Below are positions 37,137 through 45,326 of a stretch of 64,000 bases of DNA, in pieces. The notes beneath the pieces are model-generated. The model searched no databases and was not told where the DNA came from. It saw only the letters and a program-made list of their open reading frames with translations. Source of the stretch: Mycolicibacterium sp. TUM20985. Lineage in GTDB: Bacteria; Actinomycetota; Actinomycetes; Mycobacteriales; Mycobacteriaceae. The stretch is taken from assembly GCF_030295745.1 (NCBI RefSeq), contig NZ_AP027291.1, positions 434,001 to 498,000 on the forward strand, written 5' to 3'. The stretch's first letter is position 1; every line of letters starts with the position of its first letter. Position numbers and translations under genes: made by a program.

Positions 37137-37796
37137 TCAGATCTGCGAATCCGGGAAGGCGACCACCGACAGGAAGCGGATCGGCAACTCGACCAGGTCG
37201 ACGGGGCCGTGGGCTCCCTCGCCGTCGAGTTGCAGCGAATCCCCGGGGTGCAGCCGATAGACCGACCGGCTGTGGCTGTAGTCCATGACACCGTCGAGCA
37301 TGTAGATGAACTCCGTGCCCGGGTGCTGGAACAGCGGGTAGGTCCGGCTCTTCTCGGTCAAGGTCACCTCGAGGCACTCGAGCCGCTTGTGTTCACCGCG
37401 CAGCGACCCGAGCAACTGGTATTCGTGTCCTTCCCGCGTGCCGTTGCGAACGATCCGCGCGCCGGTGCCCGCCTTCACGAACGCCGCGGGCCGCTCCACG
37501 TCGGCGCCGCGAAACAGTGTGGTCACCGGCACGTCGAAACCCTTGGCCAGCAGCGCTAGCGTCGACAGGCTGCACGACGTCTGCGCGTTCTCGATCTTGC
37601 TCATCATCGCCTTGGAGATGCCGACCCGGGCGGCCATGTCGCCGACCGTCAGGCCCTGCTGCTGGCGGAGCTGACGCACGTTGCGGCCGATCGCGGCCTC
37701 GAACTCCACCTCGTCGACCGGCTCACTCGGATCGCGGTCGCGAGCGGTGCCGGACTCGTTGCGGAGCAACGGAACGGGCTCGTCGGGGAAGGCCAC
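37137..37796 (-). CDS. XRE-family regulator with cupin sensor domain
   Basis: A 219-aa protein. The N-terminal helix-turn-helix is QLRQQQGLTVGDMAARVGISKAMMSKIENAQTSCSLSTLALLAKGFDVPVTTLF. The C-terminal cupin has FQHPGTEFIYMLDG and 'YRLHPGDSLQLDGEGAHGPVDL'. This XRE-cupin class (PuuR/SutR type) senses small amines or metabolites and usually controls adjacent catabolic genes. The GTG at 37796 starts 10 nt after the stop of the FAD oxidoreductase, so it belongs to that operon rather than to the CHAT gene further on. The palindrome at 39016-39067 is its best candidate binding site. Confidence 0.88.
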   Translation of the reverse strand: MAFPDEPVPLLRNESGTARDRDPSEPVDEVEFEAAIGRNVRQLRQQQGLTVGDMAARVGISKAMMSKIENAQTSCSLSTLALLAKGFDVPVTTLFRGADVERPAAFVKAGTGARIVRNGTREGHEYQLLGSLRGEHKRLECLEVTLTEKSRTYPLFQHPGTEFIYMLDGVMDYSHSRSVYRLHPGDSLQLDGEGAHGPVDLVELPIRFLSVVAFPDSQI

Positions 37797-37806
37797 GGCT
37801 ACCGTC

Positions 37807-38994
37807 CTAGCGCATCTCGCCCGCGCCCACGTACGGAAACGGGGTCCGCAGTAGGTCGTCCTCGGCGAAGCGCGACAGTCGGAAGTCGGCTTCGGGAATC
37901 CGCGGGTCGGCGCTGTGCCCATCGACCACCAGATCGGCGATCAGCGCGCCGACCGCGGGCGCGATCTTGAAGCCGTGTCCGCTGAAGCCTGCCGCAACCA
38001 CCAGACCGTCGATGCCGGTTCGCGAGATCACCGGGTTCCAGTCCGGGGTGACGTCGTAACAGCCCGCGTAGCTGCCGGTGATGGCGGCGTCCGGGAAGCC
38101 GGGGAAGCGGGTGCCCACGCGATCGATCGTGACGTCGATGAAGTCCTCGCTGGCGCGGTTGGCGTAGTCGTCCGGGTCGGCGTCCTGGACGTGTGACAGG
38201 TCGCTGTTGCCGAACAGCACGTCGCCGCCTGGCTCGGGCCGGATGTACTGCAGCGACACCAGATCGGAGAAGACGGGTACCGGGCCCAGCTCCACGCCGG
38301 GTGCGATCATCACGATCTGTTCGCGCACGACGCGGATGGGAACGTCGATTCCATGGCGCGACAACAGGTCGCGGGTCCAGACGCCGGTCGCCATCACGAC
38401 GGTGTCCGCGGTGACCTCGGTGCCGTCGGCGAGCCGTACCCCGGTCGTGCGGTCGCCGTCGAGCAGCAACTCCGTCATCGCCGTGCCCTGGCGGATGCGG
38501 ACGCCTGCCGCGCGCGCGGCCACGGCGAACGCCTGTGCGGTCTGGTACCCGTCGCCGAACCCGCCGCGGGCCTCGTGGGCGAAGGCGGCGAACGGCGTCA
38601 GGTCTGCGTGCGGCCACATGTCGGCGACGTCGGCGAGGTCGATCTCCTCGGTCTGCACGCCGACGGCACGCTGGGCTGCCAGGCTCTTGCGCAGCGAGTC
38701 GACGTTCGACTCGCCGACCCCGACGACGTAGCCGGTCTGTCGAAAGCCGATGTCGTGCCCGAAGATCTCCTGCGCGTTCTCGAACACCTCCAGCCCGACG
38801 GTCGCCATGGCGGCCAGCGAGCTGACGCCGTAGTGGCAGCGGACGATGCCCGAGGACTTGCCCGTCATCCCCGAACCCACGGTGTGCCGCTCGACGACCA
38901 GCACGTCCGTGACACCGCGCTTCGCCAACGCCCACGCGGCGGCCGCGCCCTCGATGCCGCCGCCGACGATGACGACGTCCGCCGTCTCGCTCAT
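37807..38994 (-). CDS. FAD-dependent amine oxidoreductase (DAO/sarcosine oxidase beta-like)
   Basis: A 395-aa flavoprotein of the DadA/sarcosine-oxidase family. It has a classical N-terminal FAD motif (DVVIVGGGIEGAAAAWALAKRG) with the Glu at the end of the second strand (VLVVERH). The 'TGYVVGV' middle region and the C-terminal 'DGLVVAAGFSGHGFKIAPAVG' complete the pattern. Substrates in this family are N-methyl or primary amino acids. Gene context (mgsABC and a glutamine synthetase-like ligase upstream) suggests it oxidises an N-alkylated glutamate, in place of the multi-subunit N-methylglutamate dehydrogenase; that is inference. The XRE-cupin regulator follows in the same operon. Confidence 0.87.
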   Translation of the reverse strand: MSETADVVIVGGGIEGAAAAWALAKRGVTDVLVVERHTVGSGMTGKSSGIVRCHYGVSSLAAMATVGLEVFENAQEIFGHDIGFRQTGYVVGVGESNVDSLRKSLAAQRAVGVQTEEIDLADVADMWPHADLTPFAAFAHEARGGFGDGYQTAQAFAVAARAAGVRIRQGTAMTELLLDGDRTTGVRLADGTEVTADTVVMATGVWTRDLLSRHGIDVPIRVVREQIVMIAPGVELGPVPVFSDLVSLQYIRPEPGGDVLFGNSDLSHVQDADPDDYANRASEDFIDVTIDRVGTRFPGFPDAAITGSYAGCYDVTPDWNPVISRTGIDGLVVAAGFSGHGFKIAPAVGALIADLVVDGHSADPRIPEADFRLSRFAEDDLLRTPFPYVGAGEMR

Positions 38995-39015
38995 CGGCGA
39001 CGCTCCGGTGCTCCC

Positions 39016-39067
39016 AATGTGAATCCTGTGCGGATTCTCGCCCGAATTCTCGCAGAGGTTTCACATT
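39016..39067. promoter_or_regulatory. Large imperfect palindrome upstream of the FAD oxidoreductase gene
   Basis: Outer arms AATGTGAA (39016-39023) and TTCACATT (39060-39067) are perfect. Inside them CCT.TGCG (39025-39032) pairs with CGCA.AGG (39051-39058) with one mismatch. The 52-nt structure fills the gap between mgsC and the FAD oxidoreductase gene. It could be the operator for the XRE-cupin regulator or an mRNA hairpin that lowers expression of the last genes. Confidence 0.6.
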
Positions 39068-39082
39068 CGGCGGGAGTGGTCG

Positions 39083-40429
39083 TCATCGGCCCGGGATCCA
39101 GTCGGTGCCCGCCAGCGGTACCCGCGCCATCGCGGCCGCCTCGATCGTGACGGCGACGAGGTCCTCCGGTTCGAGGTGCCGGACGTGGGCCTTACCGCAT
39201 GCCCTGGCGATGGTCTGCGCCTCCATGGTGAGCACCCGCAGGTAGTTGGCCAGTCGGCGGCCGCCCTCGATGGCGTCGAACCGGGCGGCGAGTTCGGGGT
39301 TCTGGGTGCTGATGCCCGTCGGGTCGGTGCCGTCCTGGAAGTCGTCGAAGAATCCCGCGGCGCTGCCGAGTGCCTCGTACTCCGCGGCGTACCGGGGATG
39401 GTTGTCGCCCAATGCGATCAGCGCGGCGGTACCGATGGAGACGGCATCCGCGCCGAGCGCCATGGCCTTGGCGACGTCCGCCCCGTTGCGGATACCGCCG
39501 GACACGATCAGCTGAACTTCGCCGTGGTCGGCGCCGCTGCGGTGCACGCCCAGCTCGGCCAGCGCCTGGACGGCCTGCGGAACGGCTGCCAGCGTCGGGA
39601 TTCCGACGTTCTCGATGAACACCTCCTGCGTCGCGGCGGTACCGCCTTGCATCCCGTCGACCACGACGACGTCGGCGCCCGCGTGGACGGCGAGCTTGAC
39701 GTCGTAGTAGGTCCGCGAGGCGCCGACCTTGACGTAGATCGGCTTCTCCCAGTCGGTGATCTCCCGCAACTCGTTGATCTTGATGGTGAGATCGTCGGGC
39801 CCGGTCCAGTCGGGATGCCGGCACGCCGACCGCTGATCGATGCCCTCGGGCAGCGTGCGCATACCAGCGACGCGTTCGGAGATCTTCTGTCCCAACAGCA
39901 TTCCGCCACCGCCGGGCTTGGCGCCCTGGCCGAGGACGATCTCGATGGCATCGGCCTTGCGTAGGTCGTCGGGGTTCATTCCGTACCGCGACGGCAGATA
40001 CTGGTACACCAGGTACTTGCTCTGACCGCGTTCCTCGACGGTCATCCCGCCGTCACCGGTGGTGGTCGACGTGCCGACGGCGCTCGCGCCGCGACCGAGT
40101 GCCTCTTTGGCGGGCCCGGACAGTGCACCGAAGGACATTCCCGCGATGGTCACCGGGATGTCCAGGTGCAGTGGGTACTTGGCGTTGCGGCCGCCGAGCA
40201 GCACGTCGGTGTCACAACGTTCGCGGTAGCCCTCCAACGGGTAGCGCGACATCGACGCGCCGAGGAACAGCAGGTCGTCGAAGTGTGGGAGGGGCCGCTT
40301 GGCACCCCAGCCGCGAATGTCGTAGATGCCGGTCTCAGCGGCGCGCTGGATGGCGGCGATGGTGTGCCGGTCGAAGGTCGCGGACTCGCGAAGGCCCAAC
40401 CGCGCTCTGGCATCAGATGTTTCGCTCAT
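39083..40429 (-). CDS. mgsC: FMN-binding glutamate synthase-like protein, N-methylglutamate synthase subunit C (GlxD/MgsC-like)
   Basis: A 448-aa protein homologous to the FMN-binding synthase domain of glutamate synthase. It has 'MSFGALSGPAKEALGRGAS', GDGGMTVEERG, 'KPGGGGMLLGQKIS', DVVVVDGMQGGTAAT and a Cys cluster region after RSACRHPDW. Compared with the full-length large subunit of glutamate synthase, the amidotransferase and the GXGXG parts are separate genes here (next two entries). This split is that of MgsABC/GlxBCD, which makes N-methylglutamate from glutamate and methylamine in methylotrophs. The ATG overlaps the mgsB stop by 1 nt. Confidence 0.87.
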   Translation of the reverse strand: MSETSDARARLGLRESATFDRHTIAAIQRAAETGIYDIRGWGAKRPLPHFDDLLFLGASMSRYPLEGYRERCDTDVLLGGRNAKYPLHLDIPVTIAGMSFGALSGPAKEALGRGASAVGTSTTTGDGGMTVEERGQSKYLVYQYLPSRYGMNPDDLRKADAIEIVLGQGAKPGGGGMLLGQKISERVAGMRTLPEGIDQRSACRHPDWTGPDDLTIKINELREITDWEKPIYVKVGASRTYYDVKLAVHAGADVVVVDGMQGGTAATQEVFIENVGIPTLAAVPQAVQALAELGVHRSGADHGEVQLIVSGGIRNGADVAKAMALGADAVSIGTAALIALGDNHPRYAAEYEALGSAAGFFDDFQDGTDPTGISTQNPELAARFDAIEGGRRLANYLRVLTMEAQTIARACGKAHVRHLEPEDLVAVTIEAAAMARVPLAGTDWIPGR

Positions 40430-41115
40430 CAGTAACTCGAAGCGTTGTCGACGTGGAAGTGGTAGAGGTCTCTGGCCGAGCCGTAGCGAGTGTAGGCGTG
40501 GGTGTCGTCGTCCCCGTAGCCGGCGGACTCCAGTAGCTCTGCCAACTCCCCGTGGTGCTCGGGCCGCATCTCCTTGGCAACGCAGTCGGCGCCCAGCGAC
40601 TTGGCGTTGCCGCGGAGGTAGATGCGGGCCTCGTAGATCGAGTCGCCGAGGGCGTCACCCGCGTTGCCGCGGACCACCAGTCGTCCGGCTTGAGCCATGA
40701 AGGCGCTCATGTGCCCAACGTCACCACCGATGACGATGTCGGCCCCCTTCATCGAAATACCGCACCGCGCTGCGGCATTGCCATCGATGACCAGCAGTCC
40801 GCCGTGCGCAGTCGCCCCCGCAGACTGCGAGGCGTTGCCGCTGACCCGGACCGCGCCGCTCATCATGTTCTCCGCGACACCGGTACCCGCGTTGCCCTCG
40901 ATGGTCACCTCGGCGCGCTGGTTCATCCCCGCGGCGTAGTACCCGACGTGGCCGTGGATCGTCACGTTCACGTCGGCATCGAGGCCGACCGCGACGTTGT
41001 GCGCACCGGCGGGGTTCTCGATGACGAAGTCACCGGTCAAGCCGGGCGCGTGTAGGGCCGAATTGAGTTCCCGCAGTGATTGTTTGGCGAGATCGAAGGT
41101 GACTATCGTGTCCAC
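40429..41115 (-). CDS. mgsB: GXGXG-domain protein, N-methylglutamate synthase subunit B (GlxC/MgsB-like)
   Basis: A 228-aa protein that is a right-handed beta-helix of the glutamate synthase C-terminal (GXGXG) type. It shows repeated turns such as GHVGYYAAGMNQRAEVTIEG, GNAGTGVAENMMSGAVRVSG and GNAGDALGDSIYEARIYLRG. In glutamate synthase this domain is structural. The gene starts with GTG inside the end of mgsA (13-nt overlap) and its stop overlaps the mgsC start, so the three subunits should be made together. Confidence 0.85.
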   Translation of the reverse strand: MDTIVTFDLAKQSLRELNSALHAPGLTGDFVIENPAGAHNVAVGLDADVNVTIHGHVGYYAAGMNQRAEVTIEGNAGTGVAENMMSGAVRVSGNASQSAGATAHGGLLVIDGNAAARCGISMKGADIVIGGDVGHMSAFMAQAGRLVVRGNAGDALGDSIYEARIYLRGNAKSLGADCVAKEMRPEHHGELAELLESAGYGDDDTHAYTRYGSARDLYHFHVDNASSY

Positions 41116-41999
41116 GCGTACACGACCTCCGGCTCCGGCTCCCAGATGACGGCCTGCTCGACGCCGGGAAGGCCCGACAGAGCGCGGTATTCGCTGCCCA
41201 TCGCCACCCAGTCTGCGGTCTCGGCGATGACGGCGGGCTTGCAGGCGATCGCATCACGGACCACCGCGAACGAATCACGGTTGGACACCAGCAGCGTGTA
41301 GAAGCCGTCGAACGTGGCGCACAGCTCCTTCAGCGCCGTCTCCACGTCGCGGCCCTCGGCCAGCCGGCTCGCCACGAACCGGGCGCCGACCTCCGTATCG
41401 TTCTCGCTGTCGAATCGGACGCCGGCGGCCTGCAATTCGCGTCGGATGGTGGCGTGGTTGGCGAACGAGCCGTTGTGTACCAGACACTGTTCCGGCCCTA
41501 CGGCATACGGATGGGCACCCGAGGGCGTGACGGCCGACTCGGTCGCCATGCGGGTATGCCCGACGCCCTGCCAACCCTGAGCGTTGGCCAACCCCCAGGA
41601 CGCCGTCAGCGCTGCCGGGCCACCCACGCCCTTGAGCACCGCCAGGTCGGCGCCGAAACCGGCTACCAGGACGTCCGGGTAGACCCGCCTGACGGCGGCG
41701 AGCAGTACCTCGGAGTCGGCGCTCGACGTCAGCAGATAGGTGGCCCCGATCATCGTCACGTCGACCTGGGTGCCGAGCGCGACACCGACCGCCGCGCCAA
41801 CGGTGTCGGCATCGGCGCCGACGTCGAGCAGCGACACACAGCCGCGGCCCGGCGGCGTCCACGTCGGATCGCCGTACACCGCGACGCCCGCCGAGTCGCT
41901 GCCCCGGTTGCTCATCTCGCACAGCATCCCGGTGAGCAGCTCACCCAGTCGCGGATATAGCTCGGGGTTGCGGAGGTGCAACCCCACGATTCCGCACAT
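41103..41999 (-). CDS. mgsA: Class II glutamine amidotransferase, N-methylglutamate synthase subunit A (GlxB/MgsA-like)
   Basis: A 298-aa Ntn-type amidotransferase with the nucleophile Cys2 (MCGIVGLHLRN). It also has 'MSNRGSDSAGVAVYG', GHTRMATESAVTPSGAHPYA and HNGSFANHATIRRELQ, the usual class II residues. In glutamate synthase this domain frees ammonia from glutamine. In the methylotrophic enzyme the donor can be gamma-glutamylmethylamide, made by the ligase encoded just upstream. GGGAG lies before the ATG. It overlaps mgsB by 13 nt. Confidence 0.87.
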   Translation of the reverse strand: MCGIVGLHLRNPELYPRLGELLTGMLCEMSNRGSDSAGVAVYGDPTWTPPGRGCVSLLDVGADADTVGAAVGVALGTQVDVTMIGATYLLTSSADSEVLLAAVRRVYPDVLVAGFGADLAVLKGVGGPAALTASWGLANAQGWQGVGHTRMATESAVTPSGAHPYAVGPEQCLVHNGSFANHATIRRELQAAGVRFDSENDTEVGARFVASRLAEGRDVETALKELCATFDGFYTLLVSNRDSFAVVRDAIACKPAVIAETADWVAMGSEYRALSGLPGVEQAVIWEPEPEVVYAWTR

Positions 42000-42026
42000 C
42001 GCCTGTCTCCCTTGCTGTTCAGTCGC

Positions 42027-43352
42027 CTAGAAGGCGGTCAGGTACTGGTCGATCTCCCACGGGCTGACCGTGCCGTGGTAGGTGAAGAACTCGTTGCGCT
42101 TGAGATCGGCGAAGTACGTGGCCACTCCGTCGCCCACGGCGTCGAGCACCCCGGTGATCACGTCGTCGGCCACCATGTCGTCCACGGCGTGCAGCAGCGT
42201 CGGCGGAAGCGCGCGGCTGCCGTCCGCGACGGTGCCAATCGGCCCGGGGTCGAGGTTGCGTGCAATGCCGTCGAGACCCGCGCCGAGGGCGGCCGCGATC
42301 GCCAGATATGGGTTGGCCGAGCCGTCGCCACCGCGCAGTTCGACGCGTTGGTCGTCGGGCACGCGGATGTAGTGCGTCCGGTCGTTGCCGCCGTAGGTCG
42401 GCTGCCTGGGCGCCCAGGAAGCGCCAGAGTTCGTGGTGAGGGCGCCGGTTCGCTTGTAGGAGTTGACCGTTGGGCCGACCACGGCCTGCAGCGCGCAGGC
42501 GTGCTCGAGGATGCCCGCAATGAACGAGTACGCGGTGGTGGACAGGCCGAGGCCGTGGCCGTCCGATGCCGCGTCGCCCGGGAACATTGCCGCACCGCCG
42601 CTGGTGAGCGAGAGATGAAGGTGCAGGCCACTTCCCGTGCGGTCCGCGAACGGTTTGGGCATGAACGTCGCGATCATGCCCCGCTCGGCGGCGATCATCG
42701 ACAGCAGGTAGCGCAGGGTGACCACGCGGTCGGCGGTGGTCAGCGCCTCGGCGAACTGGAAGTTCTGCTCGAACTGTCCGTTGGCGTCCTCGTGGTCGTT
42801 GGCGTAGTTCGACCACCCGAGCTGATTCATTGCCGTGGAGATCGTCGTGAGGTGGTCGTACATCCTGGTCACGCCGCGCGCGTCGTAACAGGGCTGGGCA
42901 GCGTTGTCGGCGGTATCGGCGGTGGCCAGGCTGCCGTCCGCATTGCGGGTCAGTAGGAAGTATTCGACCTCGGCGCCGACCCACGGTTCGAAACCGGCCT
43001 CGGCCGCGCGTGCGACGAGCGATTTGAGGATGTTGCGGGGCGCGTACGGCCACGGCTCGCCGAGTACGTGCGGGTCGCAGTGCACCAGGGCGAGCCCCTC
43101 CTTGATGAAGGGGATCGGGGTGAAGGAGGACGGGTCGGGGATTGCCATCAGGTCGGGATCTCGCGGCTCCTGGCCCATGGCGCCGACGGCGTAACCGGCG
43201 AAGCCGACGCCCTCGGTGGCGAGCACGTCGATGGCCTCGACCGGCACCAGCTTTGCGCACGGCTTGCCGCGCAGGTCGACGAACAGCGCAAGGACGAACG
43301 TGGTGCCCGCCTCGCGCGCGAGGTCCGCAAGCCCGGTGGTCGTGGCGGTCAT
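42027..43352 (-). CDS. glnT: Glutamine synthetase-like gamma-glutamyl-amide ligase (GlnT/GmaS-type)
   Basis: A 441-aa glutamine synthetase-fold enzyme. Visible motifs are PWVGAEVEYFLL, 'YANDHEDANGQFEQNFQF' (metal-binding Glu), 'GSGLHLHLSL', 'GPTVNSYKRT' and 'RVELRGGDGSANPYLAIAA'. Its size and its place beside mgsABC suggest a gamma-glutamylmethylamide synthetase (GmaS) or GlnT-type ligase rather than the main GlnA. The ATG at 43352 has AAGG at good spacing; the ATG at 43358 directly abuts it and is less likely. A strong hairpin lies between it and amt, so its level is probably set by partial read-through. Confidence 0.87.
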   Translation of the reverse strand: MTATTTGLADLAREAGTTFVLALFVDLRGKPCAKLVPVEAIDVLATEGVGFAGYAVGAMGQEPRDPDLMAIPDPSSFTPIPFIKEGLALVHCDPHVLGEPWPYAPRNILKSLVARAAEAGFEPWVGAEVEYFLLTRNADGSLATADTADNAAQPCYDARGVTRMYDHLTTISTAMNQLGWSNYANDHEDANGQFEQNFQFAEALTTADRVVTLRYLLSMIAAERGMIATFMPKPFADRTGSGLHLHLSLTSGGAAMFPGDAASDGHGLGLSTTAYSFIAGILEHACALQAVVGPTVNSYKRTGALTTNSGASWAPRQPTYGGNDRTHYIRVPDDQRVELRGGDGSANPYLAIAAALGAGLDGIARNLDPGPIGTVADGSRALPPTLLHAVDDMVADDVITGVLDAVGDGVATYFADLKRNEFFTYHGTVSPWEIDQYLTAF

Positions 43353-43415
43353 CGTCATCCTTGTCTCATCTAGGGAATCAAAGTATCAGGAAAGGAAACT
43401 GCATGCAGCGCGAGA

Positions 43416-43455
43416 GGCCCCGACCGGCGCGGGGCGAATCGCGCCGATCGGGGCC
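43416..43455 (-). terminator. Strong hairpin between amt and glnT
   Basis: Two 16-nt arms, GGCCCCGACCGGCGCG (43416-43431) and CGCGCCGATCGGGGCC (43440-43455), pair with a single mismatch around an 8-nt loop. It lies 6 nt after the amt stop on the minus strand. It probably ends most amt transcripts and lets a fraction read into glnT-mgsABC. Confidence 0.75.
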
Positions 43456-43461
43456 AGTCTC

Positions 43462-44724
43462 CTAGGCGGTTTGCATGTCGTACGACGATTCGCGATGCGA
43501 CACCGCGTCGATGCCCTTCTCCTCGTCCTCGGGCGAGATCCGGATGCCCATCGTCTTCTTGATGGCGTAGGCGATCGCGAAGGCGACCACGAACGAGTAA
43601 GCCAGCACCGCGCCCGCGGCGATGGCCTGCTTCCAGAGCTGAGAGAACCCGCCGCCGTAGAACAGACCGTTGGTGGCATTCGGCATGCTCTCGCTGGCGA
43701 ACAGGCCGATGAGCAGGGTGCCGATGACGCCGCCCACGAGGTGCACGCCGACCACGTCGAGTGAGTCGTCGTAGCCGAACCGCGACTTGAGGCCCACCGC
43801 GTAGATGCAAATCGCGCCGGCGATCGCACCGACGGCGATGGCGCCGATCGGCGTGACCGCACCGCAGGCCGGGGTGATGGCGACCAGGCCGGTGATGGCA
43901 CCGGAGGCCGCACCGACGCCGGTCACGTGGCCGTCCTTGATCTTCTCGACCGCCAGCCACGCGAGGGTGGCGGCGCAGGTGGCGACGAAGGTGGTGACCA
44001 TGACGATGGCGGCCGAGTTGCCCGCGGCCAGCGCCGAACCGCCGTTGAACGCGTACCAGCCGGCCCACAGCAGGCCGGCGCCGAGCAGGGTCAGCGGCAC
44101 GTTGTGGGGCTTGCGCAGCTGGCCGAACATGGCGGACTTGCCGAGCACGATCGCGACGGCGAGTGCGGCGGCGCCCGCGTTGATGTGCACCGCCGTGCCA
44201 CCGGCGAAGTCGATCGCCTTGAGGTTGTTGGCAATCCAGCCGCCCGTGGAGTCCTCGGTCACCACGCCGTCGAAGGCGAACACCCAGTGCGCGACCGGGA
44301 AGTAGACCAGGACCGCCCACACGGTCGCGAACACCATCCACGCGCCGAACTTCATCCGGTCGGCGACGGCGCCCGAGATCAGCGCCACGGTGATGGCGGC
44401 GAACAGAGCCTGGAACAGTGCGAACAGGCTCACCTGCAGCCCCGAGATGGTGGTCTGCGATTCGAGCAGATCCTTCATCCCGGCGAACTCGGTGAAGCTG
44501 CCGACGAACCCGCCGTAGCTGGTGCCGAAGACCATCGAGAAGCCGAACAGAACCCAGAGGACGCCCACGATCGCCACGGCCCCGAAGGTCATCATCATCA
44601 TGTTCGTCGAGCTCTTGACCGAGACCATGCCGCCGTAAAACAGCGCAAGCCCGGGGATCATCAGGGTGAGCCCGATGATGCAACACAGCATGAAAGCCGT
44701 GGTGCCCGTATCCACTACATCCAT
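43462..44724 (-). CDS. amt: Ammonium transporter
   Basis: A 420-aa Amt/Rh channel with 11 expected helices. The protein begins 'TTAFMLCCIIGLTLMIPGLALFYGGMVSVKS' (periplasmic gate region). It has the signature 'DFAGGTAVHINAGAAALAVA' with the first pore His, and the second in 'VVGVHLVGGVIGTLLIGLFA'. It conducts ammonium into the cell under nitrogen limitation. AGGAGA precedes the ATG. In M. smegmatis the amt gene beside a glnT/glutamate-synthase-like cluster is activated by GlnR, and a matching dyad lies upstream here. No glnK/glnD gene follows, so this is the stand-alone Amt rather than the AmtB of an amtB-glnK-glnD operon. Confidence 0.93.
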   Translation of the reverse strand: MDVVDTGTTAFMLCCIIGLTLMIPGLALFYGGMVSVKSSTNMMMMTFGAVAIVGVLWVLFGFSMVFGTSYGGFVGSFTEFAGMKDLLESQTTISGLQVSLFALFQALFAAITVALISGAVADRMKFGAWMVFATVWAVLVYFPVAHWVFAFDGVVTEDSTGGWIANNLKAIDFAGGTAVHINAGAAALAVAIVLGKSAMFGQLRKPHNVPLTLLGAGLLWAGWYAFNGGSALAAGNSAAIVMVTTFVATCAATLAWLAVEKIKDGHVTGVGAASGAITGLVAITPACGAVTPIGAIAVGAIAGAICIYAVGLKSRFGYDDSLDVVGVHLVGGVIGTLLIGLFASESMPNATNGLFYGGGFSQLWKQAIAAGAVLAYSFVVAFAIAYAIKKTMGIRISPEDEEKGIDAVSHRESSYDMQTA

Positions 44725-44770
44725 CTGTCATCTCCTGCGTGTGCGGCCTCGAGCGGGCCGATCACTGGCA

Positions 44771-44790
44771 GTAACCGATGTTTCTGTTAC
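44771..44790 (-). promoter_or_regulatory. Probable GlnR-binding dyad upstream of amt
   Basis: GTAAC (44771-44775) and GTTAC (44786-44790) form a perfect 5-bp dyad spaced by 10 nt, centred 56 nt before the amt ATG. On the amt strand it contains a GAAAC element (GTAACAGAAAC). Actinobacterial GlnR sites consist of GTnAC and GAAAC half-sites. Spacing is not the classical 6 nt, so the call is tentative. Confidence 0.5.
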
Positions 44791-44858
44791 GGAGACGGGC
44801 TCGTAGTGTTGCGGGCAGGTAAACGTGCGTCCGACCGCGGCTGTGTCAGCATCGGGGG

Positions 44859-45326
44859 ATGAAGCGGATAAGGCCTCTGACGACGGTGACGGTGACGGTC
44901 GCCCTCCTGGTCGGCACGGGCATCTGGTGGTTCTTCTTCCGCGGCCCGTCCTCGGCGGATTGCGCTCCGGTGCGAGAATTATTGGCGTTCAACAAGTCTC
45001 AGATCGACGGCCTGAACGCCAAGACCCATGTCCCCGAGCCCGGGTCCTATGAGGCGGCGACCGACCCCGGCGAATTGGACTACCGGGCCTGGGTGGACGG
45101 CCTGACGGACCGGGCGGCGAAGGTGACCGCGCCCGAGCTCGCCGACCAGGCGAAGGAGACGGCGAAGACCGCGGAGCGGCTGGTCCGGGCCCGTCTCGAC
45201 TTCGACGCCCAGAGCCAGAGCACCGCGCCTGGCGCCGCAGCGCCCGCGGTGGCGATGGTGGTCACCGCGTTCAACGACGAATTCGAGTCCCGGGTCAGAC
45301 AGCTGGCGACGACGTGTCCGGCATGA
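44859..45326 (+). CDS. Conserved membrane-anchored protein of unknown function
   Basis: A 155-aa protein. An N-terminal transmembrane segment (TVTVTVALLVGTGIWWFFF) is followed by an extracytoplasmic helical domain with two Cys (SADCAPVRELL and the C-terminal TTCPA) that may form a disulphide. I recognise it only as a mycobacterial conserved protein type of 150-170 aa with one anchor. The ATG at 44859 is divergent from amt. Its last 32 nt overlap the end of the nitroreductase gene on the other strand. Confidence 0.78.
   Translation: MKRIRPLTTVTVTVALLVGTGIWWFFFRGPSSADCAPVRELLAFNKSQIDGLNAKTHVPEPGSYEAATDPGELDYRAWVDGLTDRAAKVTAPELADQAKETAKTAERLVRARLDFDAQSQSTAPGAAAPAVAMVVTAFNDEFESRVRQLATTCPA

Noticed and set aside
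37799..39064. A 421-aa Arg-rich frame parallel to the FAD oxidoreductase
   Set aside because: It is an alternative frame on the same strand with very high Arg content. The 395-aa frame has the FAD motif and wins.
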